DNA of 64,000 bases from Nitrospira sp. BO4 (GTDB lineage: Bacteria; Nitrospirota; Nitrospiria; Nitrospirales; Nitrospiraceae). The translations under genes were made by a program, and so were the position numbers. Positions within the stretch are counted from its first letter, which is position 1, and each line of letters begins with the position of its first letter. The notes under the pieces are model-generated. The model was not told where the DNA came from. It saw only the letters and a list, made by a program, of their open reading frames with translations, and did not search any database. This document shows, in pieces, positions 1 to 8,727 of the stretch. The DNA lies in the NCBI GenBank assembly GCA_030144965.1, contig JAMPUU010000024.1, positions 372,001 through 436,000 on the forward strand. The letters run 5' to 3'.

Positions 1-2
1 AT

Positions 3-347
3 GCCTACAAAATCCCCAAGCATCACTTAGACCGCCCCAGGGCAGTTTCAATGGCTCTGCAGAAGGCTACTGCAGTGCCTCTGGAAATCTCGGAGGCGGC
101 CTGTGAGGTCGGCCGGTATCTTCACTCGATACGCGAGCTCGTCAAGCCGGCAGTTCGTTCAGATCTCACCGTCGGCATGACCATGGCTATTGCTGCTGCT
201 CAGGCAGGCCTTGTCACCGTCAACACCAACATAACTTCACAACAAAATCAGCAACTTACCGATACCATTCAAACCAGGATTGCAAAGGCCGCCGAGAATC
301 TTGAGGAACTGCAGAGGTTATGTTACACTCCGGCGCCGAATTCTTAA
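3..347 (+). CDS. Cyclodeaminase/cyclohydrolase family protein, C-terminal part (cut by window edge)
   Basis: The frame is open from base 3 and ends at a TAA at 345-347, so this is the C-terminal end of a gene that begins left of the window; the ATG at 51 is internal. The visible residues (AYKIPKHHLDRPRAV, then VPLEISEAACEVGRYL, then a helix rich in N, I and Q) fit the all-helical formiminotransferase-cyclodeaminase C-terminal family (FTCD_C). Enzymes of this family act on formimino- or methenyl-tetrahydrofolate in one-carbon metabolism. The substrate cannot be told from the fragment. The family call rests on my recognition of the pattern, not on an alignment. Confidence 0.7.
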   Translation, partial: AYKIPKHHLDRPRAVSMALQKATAVPLEISEAACEVGRYLHSIRELVKPAVRSDLTVGMTMAIAAAQAGLVTVNTNITSQQNQQLTDTIQTRIAKAAENLEELQRLCYTPAPNS

Positions 348-398
348 AAACCAGAAGTAGCAGGCTCACTTGGCCTGAGAAAGTCGAAAGCCAACCGG

Positions 399-593
399 AT
401 GGAAATCAAGGTTTTTAACAACAACGTTGAAAAAGCACTCAAGGTCGCCAAAAAGAAGCTGGCAGGCGAGGGTCTGTTCCGTGAGTTAAAGCGTCGCCGC
501 TTCTATGAGAAGCCCAGCGTGAGAAAGAAAGCCAAGCAACGCGAAGCTCAGCGACGCCGACAGAAGTGGCTATCGAAGCGGAAGCCTGACTAG
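399..593 (+). CDS. rpsU: 30S ribosomal protein S21
   Basis: A 64-residue, very basic protein starting MEIKVFNNNVEKALKVAKKK and carrying the FRELKRRRFYEKPSVRKK core that identifies bS21. The length is normal for the family. bS21 sits on the 30S platform near the 3' end of 16S rRNA and helps initiation. It lies 51 bp after the folate gene and 63 bp before nth, all on the plus strand. The C-terminal tail is Lys/Arg rich as usual. Confidence 0.95.
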   Translation: MEIKVFNNNVEKALKVAKKKLAGEGLFRELKRRRFYEKPSVRKKAKQREAQRRRQKWLSKRKPD

Positions 594-656
594 ACTCGTC
601 GTTCTGGGTTAGACACCGCCCTCGTCCATTCCTTCCCCCGTTTTCATCCAAGTCCG

Positions 657-1316
657 ATGCGCCCGGGTCAAATTCATACGGCTATCCGACTTGTGAAGGA
701 GGAGGTACGCCGATGGCAGGAACCTGTCCTCGGCATCGTCGCGAAACAATCCGGTCGTGATCCCTTTCTCATCCTGATTTCCTGTCTCTTAAGCCTCCGG
801 ACCAAGGACAAGACCACCAGAGAAGCCAGCGATCGACTCTTCGCCATGGCGCGCACACCGGCGTCGATGGTGAAGCTCCCTCTGAAGAGGATCGAACAGG
901 CGATTTACCCGGTCGGGTTCTACCGGATGAAGGCCAAATCGATTCACCAAATCTGCCGCCGACTCCTCGATGAGTATGATGGAGTAGTACCGGACTCGAT
1001 CGATGAACTGGTGACTCTACCGGGGGTGGGAAGAAAGACGGCGAATCTCGTCGTCACCGTCGGTTTTCAGAAGCCCGGTATTTGCGTCGATGTGCACGTG
1101 CATCGCATCAGCAACCGCTGGGGGTATATCAACACAAAGACACCGGAAGAGACGGAAAACGCCTTGCGGCATAAGCTGCCCAAACAGTACTGGATTACCT
1201 ATAACGATCTCCTGGTCCCCTACGGTCAGAACCTTTGCCTTCCGGTCTCCCCGTTGTGCAGCACCTGCAAGTTGGCAGACTTATGCGACCGAACCGGGGT
1301 CACACGATCTCGTTAG
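657..1316 (+). CDS. nth: Endonuclease III, DNA glycosylase/AP lyase
   Basis: A 219-residue HhH-GPD base-excision repair enzyme that removes oxidised pyrimidines and cleaves at abasic sites. The helix-hairpin-helix LPGVGRKTANLVV is present with the catalytic lysine near residue 127, and the catalytic aspartate is D145 in VDVHVHRI. The C-terminal 4Fe-4S ligand set C-x6-C-x2-C-x5-C is complete (CLPVSPLCSTCKLADLC). The length fits the family. The start at 657 is the first good ATG; no strong ribosome site is visible. It ends 75 bp before a convergent gene. Confidence 0.93.
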   Translation: MRPGQIHTAIRLVKEEVRRWQEPVLGIVAKQSGRDPFLILISCLLSLRTKDKTTREASDRLFAMARTPASMVKLPLKRIEQAIYPVGFYRMKAKSIHQICRRLLDEYDGVVPDSIDELVTLPGVGRKTANLVVTVGFQKPGICVDVHVHRISNRWGYINTKTPEETENALRHKLPKQYWITYNDLLVPYGQNLCLPVSPLCSTCKLADLCDRTGVTRSR

Positions 1317-1391
1317 GGGTCGACGAGTGAATCTTACAGGCTGACAAACAACCAGCGGAATACGCGCAAGACTTCGACCCGCGGGCCGTAT

Positions 1392-1754
1392 CTATTTCTT
1401 CTGTGCGCGGGCTTTCACACTGTTCACGTAGTCTGTGATGGCGGCATCGACCTCGTCGGAGGTCATCGGGCGGTCATGTGTTTCGCTTTCATCGACAAGG
1501 TATCGATCATGCTCTTTCTCCTGCCGGAGAACCACCGCATTTTCGGGGGTCACATCGATCAGCATGAACCACTCTTGAGCCCCTTGTGAAATCACGACTT
1601 GTTTGCCCGCGCCTCTTTTAGTGATCTCGATCCGGAGATCGTCACCCGCATCAGCAGATGCCCATGCCGTACATACAAGAGAAAAATGCCAGGCTACCGA
1701 GGTCATGATGAGTATGAGCCATACGACCATTGCGCGCGGCTTGAGAAGATTCAT
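1392..1754 (-). CDS. Small exported protein of unknown function
   Basis: About 120 residues. The ATG at 1754 is preferred over an upstream in-frame start because GGAG sits seven bases before it and the product then begins with a normal signal sequence (MNLLKPRAMVVWLILIMTS, probably cleaved near AWA-SAD). The mature part is about 90 residues, charged, with a possible small beta fold (LRIEITKRGAGKQVVIS, then WFMLIDVTPENAVVLRQ) and an acidic helix at the C-terminus. I do not recognise the family. It converges on nth. Confidence 0.65.
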   Translation of the reverse strand: MNLLKPRAMVVWLILIMTSVAWHFSLVCTAWASADAGDDLRIEITKRGAGKQVVISQGAQEWFMLIDVTPENAVVLRQEKEHDRYLVDESETHDRPMTSDEVDAAITDYVNSVKARAQKK

Positions 1755-1864
1755 GCCGATGCTCCACGAAGGATGATTATATCGATCGCGTACGACTGCG
1801 TAAACACGAGCTCGAGACCAATCTGTCTTGAGGGGCACCGGAGCCCATGCTAGGATGCCCTCCG

Positions 1865-2296
1865 ATGGATGGGCTCCTGTCCGCAGTTCAGCAATACGTC
1901 TCGACCGAAACCCTCGTTACACTGACGGCGCTCTCGATTGTTTTCTTTGTGGGATCGCTGATTGCCATCCCGTTCATCCTCGTCCGGCTTCCGACGGATT
2001 TCTTCGACACCCGTGTACCGCGACGCTGGATGGAAAACCACCACCCGGTGCTTCGGGTGCTCGGCCACCTTGCGAAGAACGTGGTCGGCGCGATCTTTCT
2101 GTTCGCCGGCTTCTTGATGTTGTTCTTGCCGGGACAGGGCATTCTCACGATGTTGATCGGAGTGACCATGCTGGACTTTCCCGGCAAGCGCAAGCTGGAA
2201 GCAAAAATGATCGGTCAACCCGCTGTCCTGAACACGATCAACAACATGCGTAAGAAATTCGGAAAGCCGCCGTTGGTTATTGCGCCGGAACCGTAA
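1865..2296 (+). CDS. PGPGW-family small membrane protein
   Basis: Roughly 143 residues from the ATG at 1865, which follows AGGATG at a sensible distance; an ATG at 1847 is also in frame. A hydrophobic segment near residues 15-40 and a second one (VVGAIFLFAGFLMLFLPGQG) are separated by a polar loop. The motif FLPGQGILTMLIGVTMLDFPGKRKLE matches the putative transmembrane PGPGW family, whose function is not known to me. It lies 71 bp before polA in the same direction and may share its transcript. Confidence 0.7.
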   Translation: MDGLLSAVQQYVSTETLVTLTALSIVFFVGSLIAIPFILVRLPTDFFDTRVPRRWMENHHPVLRVLGHLAKNVVGAIFLFAGFLMLFLPGQGILTMLIGVTMLDFPGKRKLEAKMIGQPAVLNTINNMRKKFGKPPLVIAPEP

Positions 2297-2367
2297 TAGA
2301 TGAGTCGACAGCAATCGCCATGGATAAAAATCAACTGCTGACCGCTGAAGGTTCAACGCGGTAAGCT

Positions 2368-5031
2368 GTGGCTATGTCGGTCCCTCCATCCACCCGCAAG
2401 GTTCTCTATCTCATCGACGGCAGCGCCTACATTTATCGGGCTTTCTTTGCCCTGCCGGCGCTGAATAATTCGAAAGGTCTCCAGACCAACGCGGTCTATG
2501 GATTCATGACCACGCTCCTCAAGATCATCCGGGAGCACAAGCCGGATGGTCTGGCGGTGGCTTTTGACGAAAAGGGCCCGACCCTTCGGCACGAGGAATT
2601 CAAAGAGTATAAGGCCCAGCGCCCGCCGATGCCGGACGGGATGTCGGTACAGATCCCCTACATTCATCGCGTGGTGGAAGCGCTGAATATCCCCGCCGTC
2701 AGGCAGGCCGGATACGAAGCCGACGATCTCATCGGCACGTTGTCGCGGCAGGCCGAAACAGCGGGCTACGATGTGGTGATCGTCACAGGCGACAAGGATA
2801 TGTTGCAACTGCTCACGTCACACGTCCGCATCTATGACCCGGTGAAAAACAAATGGTCGGGCGAGACCGAGTGCCGTGAACGGTTCGGAGTCGAGCCGGC
2901 GCGGGTCGTGGAAGTCATGGGTCTCATGGGCGACAGCACGGACAACATTCCCGGCGTGAAAGGGATCGGCGAGAAAACGGCAATGAAATTGATCGCGCAG
3001 TTCGGGACGATCGATGAGCTGCTGCGCCGCCTCGATGAGGTCACGCCTGCCCGTATCAAGACACTCCTCGCCGAACAGTCTGAGAATGCGCGACTCAGCC
3101 GGAAGTTGGCCACCATCGACACACAGAGTCCGGTGGAGTTCCATCCCGACTCCTACCGAGTCAAACCGCCGCATGACGAACAGCTGGCCGAGCTGCTGCG
3201 CGAGTTGGAGTTCACCTCGCTCCTCAAGAGCCTCCAGCCCTCGTCGAAACAGCCGGAGACAAAGACTCATGCCACCGCCATCATCGAAGATGAAGCCGCC
3301 GCGCAACGTTTTGTCGGCAGTTTGCAGAACGGTGCGCCGCTCGGGCTGCATTGCTTATTGGCCGGTCAATCAAGCGCTCACGCCGATGTCCTCGGTCTGG
3401 CTCTTTCCACGGGCGAGCAGACCACCTTCATTCCGGTCGATGTCCACACCTTCATGCGGCCTATCACGCACCTGCTGCATGAAGTGGACAGGCCAAAAAT
3501 CGTGCATGACCTCAAAGCCACTCTACTGGTCTTCCATCGCCTCGGTGTCACCTTGGCACCTCCGTACCTGGACGTGATGATCGCGGACTATTTACTCAAC
3601 CCCAACCGCCGCGACCATGGCCTCGAAACGATCGCGTTGGAGCTGTTGGGTGAACGGCTCGGATCGGGCCAACAGGAAAAGGCCCAACCACAATCGCTCT
3701 TCGAAGTCGACACCGGTTCACGTGAGACGGCAGCGGAAGCCGCCGCCGTCCTGGCGAAATTGGAGCCGATTCTGACGGAACGGTTGACGGCCCAAGGGAG
3801 CCTGAAGCTCTTCACTGACGTCGAAATGCCGCTCGTCCCGGTATTGGCCGATATCGAACGGAACGGGTTCTTACTCGATGTCGAAGGGCTTCAGTCCTTG
3901 AGCAACGAATTGGAGCGAGAGCTCGGCCGCATGATGGAAACCATCGCGGGATTAGCCGGGAGCGAATTCAACATTAATTCACCGAAGCAGCTCGCCGCAG
4001 TGCTGTTTGAGAAACTCGGCCTCAAGCCCATGCGCAAAACCAAGACCGGCTACTCGACCGACGAAGACACCCTCACACAACTCGCGACGCAACACGAGCT
4101 GCCCGCCCAGATCCTCAACTACCGAAGTCTCAGCAAACTCAAATCGACCTACGTGGACGCGCTGCCGCAGCTGGTGCATCCGGAGACGAAACGGCTCCAC
4201 ACGTCGCTGAACCAAACGGTCGCGGCGACCGGACGCCTCTCATCCACCGACCCGAATCTTCAAAACATCCCGGTCAAGGGTGACTATGGTTTACGTATTC
4301 GCGAGGCTTTCATCGTCCCGAAAGGCCACGACCTTCTCTGTGCCGACTACAGCCAGATCGAACCGCGCATCCTCGCCCATCTTTCACAAGATCCCCGTTT
4401 GGTGTCCGTCTTTACCAAGGGCGAAGACATCCACATGGCGACGGCCATGGAAATCTTTAATCTTCCCTCCAGTCAGATCACCAGAGACATGCGCCGAACG
4501 GCCAAGACCGTCGTCTTTGGGATCGTCTACGGCATCAGTCCATTCGGTCTCTCTCAGAATTTGGGTGTACCGCAATCCGAGGCCAAGAAATACATCGAGA
4601 CCTTCTTTGAGCGGTTTGCCGCGGTGCGGGCTCTCATGGATCGGAATATCGCCGAAGGACGAGAGAAGGGCTACACCACGACGATCCTCGGCCGCCGCCG
4701 GCCGATTCCCGAGCTTCAAAGTGGTGATCCGGTTCAACGTGGTTTCGGCGAACGCATGGCGGTGAATAGCCCCATTCAAGGCTCAGCCGCTGACTTGATC
4801 AAGCTGGCTATGATCAACGTGCATAAAACGCTTCGCGAAGAACTGCCGCACGTGAAAATGATCCTTCAAGTCCACGACGAATTGATCTTCGAAGTGCCGG
4901 ATCATAACCTGGAGGAAGCGAAGCGATTAGTGAAACAGGAGATGGAAGCTGTCGGAACACAGTTGGGTTTATCGGTACCGCTCAAAGTAGATCTCGGCGT
5001 CGGCAAAAACTGGCGCGCTGCGCATCCATAG
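2368..5031 (+). CDS. polA: DNA polymerase I
   Basis: An 887-residue family A polymerase for Okazaki fragment processing and repair synthesis. Residues 1-300 are the 5'-3' flap nuclease (LIDGSAYIYRAFFALP, YEADDLIGTL, GDKDMLQL, GDSTDNIPGVKGIGEKTA). Residues 320-490 occupy the 3'-5' exonuclease position but lack the usual DxE of motif I (GLHCLL instead), so proofreading is probably lost. The polymerase domain is intact: motif A DYSQIEPRILAH near 659, motif B RRTAKTVVFGIVYG near 713 and motif C VHDELIFE near 836. Motif A has Pro where Leu is common. The start is a GTG at 2368; the ATG at 2374 is an alternative. Confidence 0.97.
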   Translation: MAMSVPPSTRKVLYLIDGSAYIYRAFFALPALNNSKGLQTNAVYGFMTTLLKIIREHKPDGLAVAFDEKGPTLRHEEFKEYKAQRPPMPDGMSVQIPYIHRVVEALNIPAVRQAGYEADDLIGTLSRQAETAGYDVVIVTGDKDMLQLLTSHVRIYDPVKNKWSGETECRERFGVEPARVVEVMGLMGDSTDNIPGVKGIGEKTAMKLIAQFGTIDELLRRLDEVTPARIKTLLAEQSENARLSRKLATIDTQSPVEFHPDSYRVKPPHDEQLAELLRELEFTSLLKSLQPSSKQPETKTHATAIIEDEAAAQRFVGSLQNGAPLGLHCLLAGQSSAHADVLGLALSTGEQTTFIPVDVHTFMRPITHLLHEVDRPKIVHDLKATLLVFHRLGVTLAPPYLDVMIADYLLNPNRRDHGLETIALELLGERLGSGQQEKAQPQSLFEVDTGSRETAAEAAAVLAKLEPILTERLTAQGSLKLFTDVEMPLVPVLADIERNGFLLDVEGLQSLSNELERELGRMMETIAGLAGSEFNINSPKQLAAVLFEKLGLKPMRKTKTGYSTDEDTLTQLATQHELPAQILNYRSLSKLKSTYVDALPQLVHPETKRLHTSLNQTVAATGRLSSTDPNLQNIPVKGDYGLRIREAFIVPKGHDLLCADYSQIEPRILAHLSQDPRLVSVFTKGEDIHMATAMEIFNLPSSQITRDMRRTAKTVVFGIVYGISPFGLSQNLGVPQSEAKKYIETFFERFAAVRALMDRNIAEGREKGYTTTILGRRRPIPELQSGDPVQRGFGERMAVNSPIQGSAADLIKLAMINVHKTLREELPHVKMILQVHDELIFEVPDHNLEEAKRLVKQEMEAVGTQLGLSVPLKVDLGVGKNWRAAHP

Positions 5032-5281
5032 ACGCCAATGACGATCGTTATTTCTGAAGTTCTCCCTGCAGACGTGACACCGACTAATGGGCCGGAGCGC
5101 CCTTACCCAGGACTCGAACCTCATTCCCATCCCTGATGCTTGCAACAAGATCCAGCAGCAGGTAAAAACAGAAATAGAAGTATCGGCAAGCAACCGAGCG
5201 TCAGGCCCGCTTGAATGGTGTCAGTGCCGGCAACAACTGACGCGTGACGAATTCCTAACTCACACACATGCGAGGTGACAT

Positions 5282-5539
5282 ATGCTGACCATACGCATTT
5301 CCGTTGCGTGGACGATCGCACTCATCAGCCTTGGGGCCCTGGGGCTTGTGCTCCTCTTCGGCCAACCGCTCACAGCAAAGGCTCAGGAGCACAAACGCTA
5401 TCAATACCAAATCATCGAAGTACTCCCGGATACGCAGAATATGCAAACCAAGCTGAACGAGTTTGGGGCAGACGGATGGGAGCTGGTGGCAGTATCGATG
5501 GGCAGTATGACCGAACCGCGACTGGTTTTTAAGAAGTGA
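5282..5539 (+). CDS. Small exported or anchored protein, DUF4177-like
   Basis: An 85-residue protein with GAGGTGAC before its ATG. Residues 8-30 are hydrophobic and end in an Ala-rich stretch (TAKAQ), so it is either a cleaved signal peptide or an N-terminal anchor. The rest (YQYQIIEV, then LNEFGADGWELVAV, then LVFKK) has the layout of DUF4177 proteins, small beta-alpha-beta domains of unknown function. The 250 bp between polA and this gene hold no other gene that I can support. Confidence 0.7.
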   Translation: MLTIRISVAWTIALISLGALGLVLLFGQPLTAKAQEHKRYQYQIIEVLPDTQNMQTKLNEFGADGWELVAVSMGSMTEPRLVFKK

Positions 5540-5576
5540 TGGGGCGCACAAGAAACCTCGCGAAGATTTGGACTCG

Positions 5577-5888
5577 ATGAAAAAAGTCTTCGTGTCGCAG
5601 AACTTGTTCGAGGTTGAGATGCGCAAGGAGCGTCTGGAGCAGGCCGGTATCCAGTGCATGATCAAGAACCAGCGTTCCTCGGGCTTGGCCGGAGAGATTC
5701 CATTTACCGAAGTGTTCCCGGAAGTGTGGGTTATTCAGGACGAGGATTATGATCGGGCGCAGCAATTACTGGACGAAGGTCTGGTATTGCTAGGATCGGA
5801 CCAAGACTCCTGGGTATGCATGGAATGCGGCGAGCGTCACGGAACTCAATTTGCGGAGTGTTGGAAGTGTGGGCAGGAAAGAGGTTGA
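5577..5888 (+). CDS. DUF2007-like protein with C-terminal zinc ribbon
   Basis: 103 residues from the ATG at 5577. The first 70 residues (KKVFVSQNLFEVEMRKERLEQAGI, then EVWVIQDEDYDRAQQLL) fit the DUF2007 putative signal-transducing fold. The tail carries two CxxC knuckles (CMECGERHGTQFAECWKCG) that should bind one zinc. It starts 37 bp after the previous gene and is probably co-transcribed with it. Its stop touches the stop of the convergent gene at 5889 with no spacer. The role is unknown. Confidence 0.72.
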   Translation: MKKVFVSQNLFEVEMRKERLEQAGIQCMIKNQRSSGLAGEIPFTEVFPEVWVIQDEDYDRAQQLLDEGLVLLGSDQDSWVCMECGERHGTQFAECWKCGQERG

Positions 5889-6335
5889 TCACCTCAACCT
5901 CTTGCACACATGTTTCCAGACCGATTGCGCTAAGGTTCCGCGTGGAATGGGGGTCCAGTCTGACTCACCCGAGGTTTTATACAGCGCTTCTCCGGAGCCC
6001 ATATTCCCCGAGAAGTATTCCAAGGCCAACAGTCGAAAACGTTCTTTGATACAGTCGTGCTCTTCCTGGGCGCGCGAGGACAAGTATTTCCTGAGGCCTC
6101 GCATTTGAGCAGTCTTCAGATCATCCATGACCCAGACCCTCACCAACTCACCATTCCGGATGATGCTTTCCGAATCAACATAGATTTTGGCCTTGTCGTT
6201 CCTATCGACAAGAGACCATTCGGCGCGCAGTGGGGCAGCATTCCATAGCTGCAGGAGCGTAAACCCAAGGAGAAGTCTCGACGCTCCCTGGAGGCCTGCA
6301 CGAGCACAAGGCATCCACCACCACACCATGCGCAT
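5889..6335 (-). CDS. Exported protein, surface-adhesin E-like
   Basis: Up to 148 residues; the precise start is uncertain because several Met codons lie in the first eight residues. A hydrophobic signal segment (LLLGFTLLQLWNAAPLRA) precedes WSLVDRNDKAKIYVDSESI and VRVWVMDDLKTAQ. This layout, with a Trp start, an IYVD strand and a V-W-V strand, is that of the surface-adhesin E-like domain, which is common as a single domain in exported proteins. Two cysteines in the mature part (HDCIKERF and HVCKRLR) could pair. Function is unknown. Confidence 0.65.
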   Translation of the reverse strand: MRMVWWWMPCARAGLQGASRLLLGFTLLQLWNAAPLRAEWSLVDRNDKAKIYVDSESIIRNGELVRVWVMDDLKTAQMRGLRKYLSSRAQEEHDCIKERFRLLALEYFSGNMGSGEALYKTSGESDWTPIPRGTLAQSVWKHVCKRLR

Positions 6336-6393
6336 GTTGAAACAGAACTCCTGACGACTGGTTTTAACGGAAGAGACTTGGTGACGACTACTT

Positions 6394-6627
6394 CTACTGC
6401 CCTATTTTCTTGGTGATGCAGGTATTGAACGCCATGCGCTGATGATAGGGTGTCCAAAACCACTTGTACTTATTCACCTGATCCAACTCACCCACGTATT
6501 CATTACAACGCTTCGTTTCCACCTCTCCGGCTTCCAGTGGGGCAGTCATCACCCAGGCCCCAATCCCTATGACACAAAGAAAGAGCATGACACCGGCAAT
6601 GAACATCACGATTCCTTTTGTATTCAT
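6394..6627 (-). CDS. Small single-pass membrane protein of unknown function
   Basis: 77 residues from the ATG at 6627, chosen because AGAGGA lies three bases upstream; a longer reading adds an unlikely N-terminus. Residues 5-28 form one transmembrane segment (IVMFIAGVMLFLCVIGIGAW). The outside part has two cysteines (KRCNEYVG and FNTCITKK) and an aromatic stretch (YKWFWTPYHQRM). I do not recognise it. It sits directly beside the tRNA-Leu-like relic at 6676. Confidence 0.55.
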   Translation of the reverse strand: MNTKGIVMFIAGVMLFLCVIGIGAWVMTAPLEAGEVETKRCNEYVGELDQVNKYKWFWTPYHQRMAFNTCITKKIGQ

Positions 6628-6675
6628 GATTCCTCTAGAAATTTGTGGTCGACTGACGCACGATTCTCGCATGAC

Positions 6676-6749
6676 TGGCGCCGGAGACCGGGATCGAACC
6701 GGTGCGGGCCTTGGAGCCCGAGGATTTTAAAACTGAAGTCCCGTCAGAG
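6676..6749 (-). pseudogene. Decayed tRNA-Leu 3' portion (possible old attachment site)
   Basis: Read on the minus strand this matches the 3' part of the intact tRNA-Leu at 14602-14691: acceptor strand with CCA, T-arm with TTCGATCCC, and long variable arm. It has point changes, single-base losses in the variable and anticodon regions, and an insertion of about six bases in the anticodon loop. The D-arm half cannot be recognised. It lies in the same orientation as the copy at 9835 and the intact gene, so it looks like an older boundary of the same kind. Confidence 0.7.
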
Positions 6750-6951
6750 TCTATAGAGACTCGTCAAAATTTATCCGAAGAAATTCAGGCTGAACCGACT
6801 AAAAAAAATGGCTTGGAGGATAGACTCGACTGGTGCCAAGAACCGCTTTGCTCACTTCCGATTGAATAGGGTTCTTCGCAGTTCTGTCACAATTTTGCAG
6901 CCGGCATGTGTGTACTCATCGCGGCGGAGGGAAGACCCATTGCGAACTGTG

Positions 6952-8727
6952 TCAGTAGAGTTCCGCGAGGCCCGTGCGGATCGGCTCAGGCAGGTTGGGC
7001 TGATTCGAAATCTCCGCCAGAAAATTGGAATCGTCCGCCACAGTGAGCGGATCGAGCGTGATCGGCTGGAGCAGCTGCGAGAGCGGCATGGCGGCGGCTC
7101 GCTGGGCGATCCGGTCAGGGCCCGTGAAGTCCCGAGGCCCATTCAACGGCAACCGCGGCCGCAGATCGGTTCCTGTCGCTTGAATCTCATCGAGGGCCAA
7201 GGTCCATACCACCGGCTCTTGCCTATCCAATACGGCCCGCCTGGTAGCTCGTGATCGCGGCGTCTCCAGCGCTCTGGCGAGCTTTGGGAGGTCACGGAAG
7301 GCCTTTTGCAACGCGGTCCTCGCCGCACGGAGGGAGATTTGGGCAACGTCAGGATCGCCGGTCTCTTGTTGTAGAAACAGGCGTCTCGCTTTTCCGCCCA
7401 CCCGCACCGTCTCCCCCTTCGAACCGAGCGCACTCATCAACTCAGATAGTCCATAGCGCGCGACCCCGTTGATCATGACCAAACTCATCGAGGTTTCCTT
7501 CGCCTGGATCAATGCGTCATAGGGATCCCCCTCCTGGCCGGCGATGACGACCACATCGGCGCGTTTGCCTGCTTCGAGCGACCCGAGCGCTTCATGCCAT
7601 TTGAGAATTTTGGCCGCCTCCCGTGTCGCCATCGCGATCAGCTCGCGCGCACTGAACAGTCCCCCCAAGAGATGTTGAGAATAGAGCCAGGCGACTTTGA
7701 GCTCGCCGAGTAAGTTCTTGCTTCCCGACGGGGACCAGTCACTGCCGAGGCCGATGCGCACGCCCGTTCGCTTCGCGTCTTCCACCCGCGCCGTGGCTCC
7801 ATAGAGCAGCAAGTTGCTGAGCGGCGACCAGACCATCGACCCCCCATGTTCTCCCAACACCGCGAAGTCTTCGGGCAGCAGACCAGCTGCGTGAATCGCC
7901 GCGAACCGGTCATTGAGCGCCCACTCGTTTGGCGCCACCTGAAGGGCGAGAAAATGGTTGCGCGCGATCGAACTGGTCTGTCCGGAGGCGGTGATCCCTT
8001 CGCTCAGGTGGAGAAGGAAACAACTATCCTCCTTGTTCAGCCGCGCCAGAAATGATCGGGCGCTCTTGGCATCGAGGTCTGGGATCCGGGCTTTGGCCTC
8101 GGAGAGAACCGGGTCGTCGGTGTTCTCCACGTTGCGCACAATTCCCCGATAATACCGCTGCACGCCGGCATTACTGCTCAGCATGATCCCCTGACTCGTC
8201 GTGACGCCTCCGAGGAGACATTTACACTCGACATAGCGGATAAGCGGAGCCAACAGCGAAGGGTTCCCATGGGCGTCCCGGTATTTGCCCACGACGGTCA
8301 TGGGACCGCTGATGAGCTTGCGGTAATCGGGGTGGGTGGGCCACTGGCCACGGTGTTGGAATCGCTTCGGGACCGGGCTCCAGAGCGGCAGCGCGTTATA
8401 GCTGAGATGGTTGTGGAGTTCGATCAGGCCCGGGAAGAGTGTGCCGTCGGTTTCCACCACGGCGACATCGTCGAAGTCGGCTGGTGGCCGCTGGGCACGG
8501 TCTTGCACCGCAACAATGGTCCCTTTGTCGATGAACAGGACAGCGTTGGGCTTCACAGTCCACGCGTCGTCCATGGTGACGACCCGCCCCGCCAGCGCGA
8601 CCTTGGGACTTGTGAGGGGATCGATCAGCCCACGCCGCTTCGTCGCTCTCGCTGTTCGAGGAGTGACTCCTCGGGCTGTGTCAGCTGTCCCCGCGAGCGG
8701 ATACCAACGGCGTGGGACCTCGCTCAT
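6952..8727 (-). CDS. Amidohydrolase family protein
   Basis: A 591-residue metal-dependent hydrolase of the amidohydrolase superfamily. After a basic N-terminus come the small beta-sandwich (VALAGRVVTMDDAW, VLFIDKGTIVAV), the metal-binding LFPGLIELHNHLSY (H105, H107), a later His in LLHLSEG, HAAGL, and the catalytic Asp in RIGLGSDWSPSG. The C-terminal part holds ATREAAKIL and LEAGKRADVVVI, typical of the cyclic amidohydrolase/cytosine-deaminase-like branch. About 150 extra residues follow with no family I know. Substrate unknown. Its ATG overlaps the previous gene's stop (ATGA), so the two are translated together. Confidence 0.85.
   Translation of the reverse strand: MSEVPRRWYPLAGTADTARGVTPRTARATKRRGLIDPLTSPKVALAGRVVTMDDAWTVKPNAVLFIDKGTIVAVQDRAQRPPADFDDVAVVETDGTLFPGLIELHNHLSYNALPLWSPVPKRFQHRGQWPTHPDYRKLISGPMTVVGKYRDAHGNPSLLAPLIRYVECKCLLGGVTTSQGIMLSSNAGVQRYYRGIVRNVENTDDPVLSEAKARIPDLDAKSARSFLARLNKEDSCFLLHLSEGITASGQTSSIARNHFLALQVAPNEWALNDRFAAIHAAGLLPEDFAVLGEHGGSMVWSPLSNLLLYGATARVEDAKRTGVRIGLGSDWSPSGSKNLLGELKVAWLYSQHLLGGLFSARELIAMATREAAKILKWHEALGSLEAGKRADVVVIAGQEGDPYDALIQAKETSMSLVMINGVARYGLSELMSALGSKGETVRVGGKARRLFLQQETGDPDVAQISLRAARTALQKAFRDLPKLARALETPRSRATRRAVLDRQEPVVWTLALDEIQATGTDLRPRLPLNGPRDFTGPDRIAQRAAAMPLSQLLQPITLDPLTVADDSNFLAEISNQPNLPEPIRTGLAELY

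Noticed and set aside
5090..5160. T-loop-like GGACTCGAACC on the plus strand, suggesting another tRNA relic
   Set aside because: The flanking bases do not pair as a T-stem, and no acceptor, anticodon or variable arm is present.
6442..6756. Plus-strand open frame ending RRRPGSNRCGPWSPRIL
   Set aside because: It is antisense to the small membrane gene and to the decayed tRNA copy, and has the same tRNA-complement false pattern.
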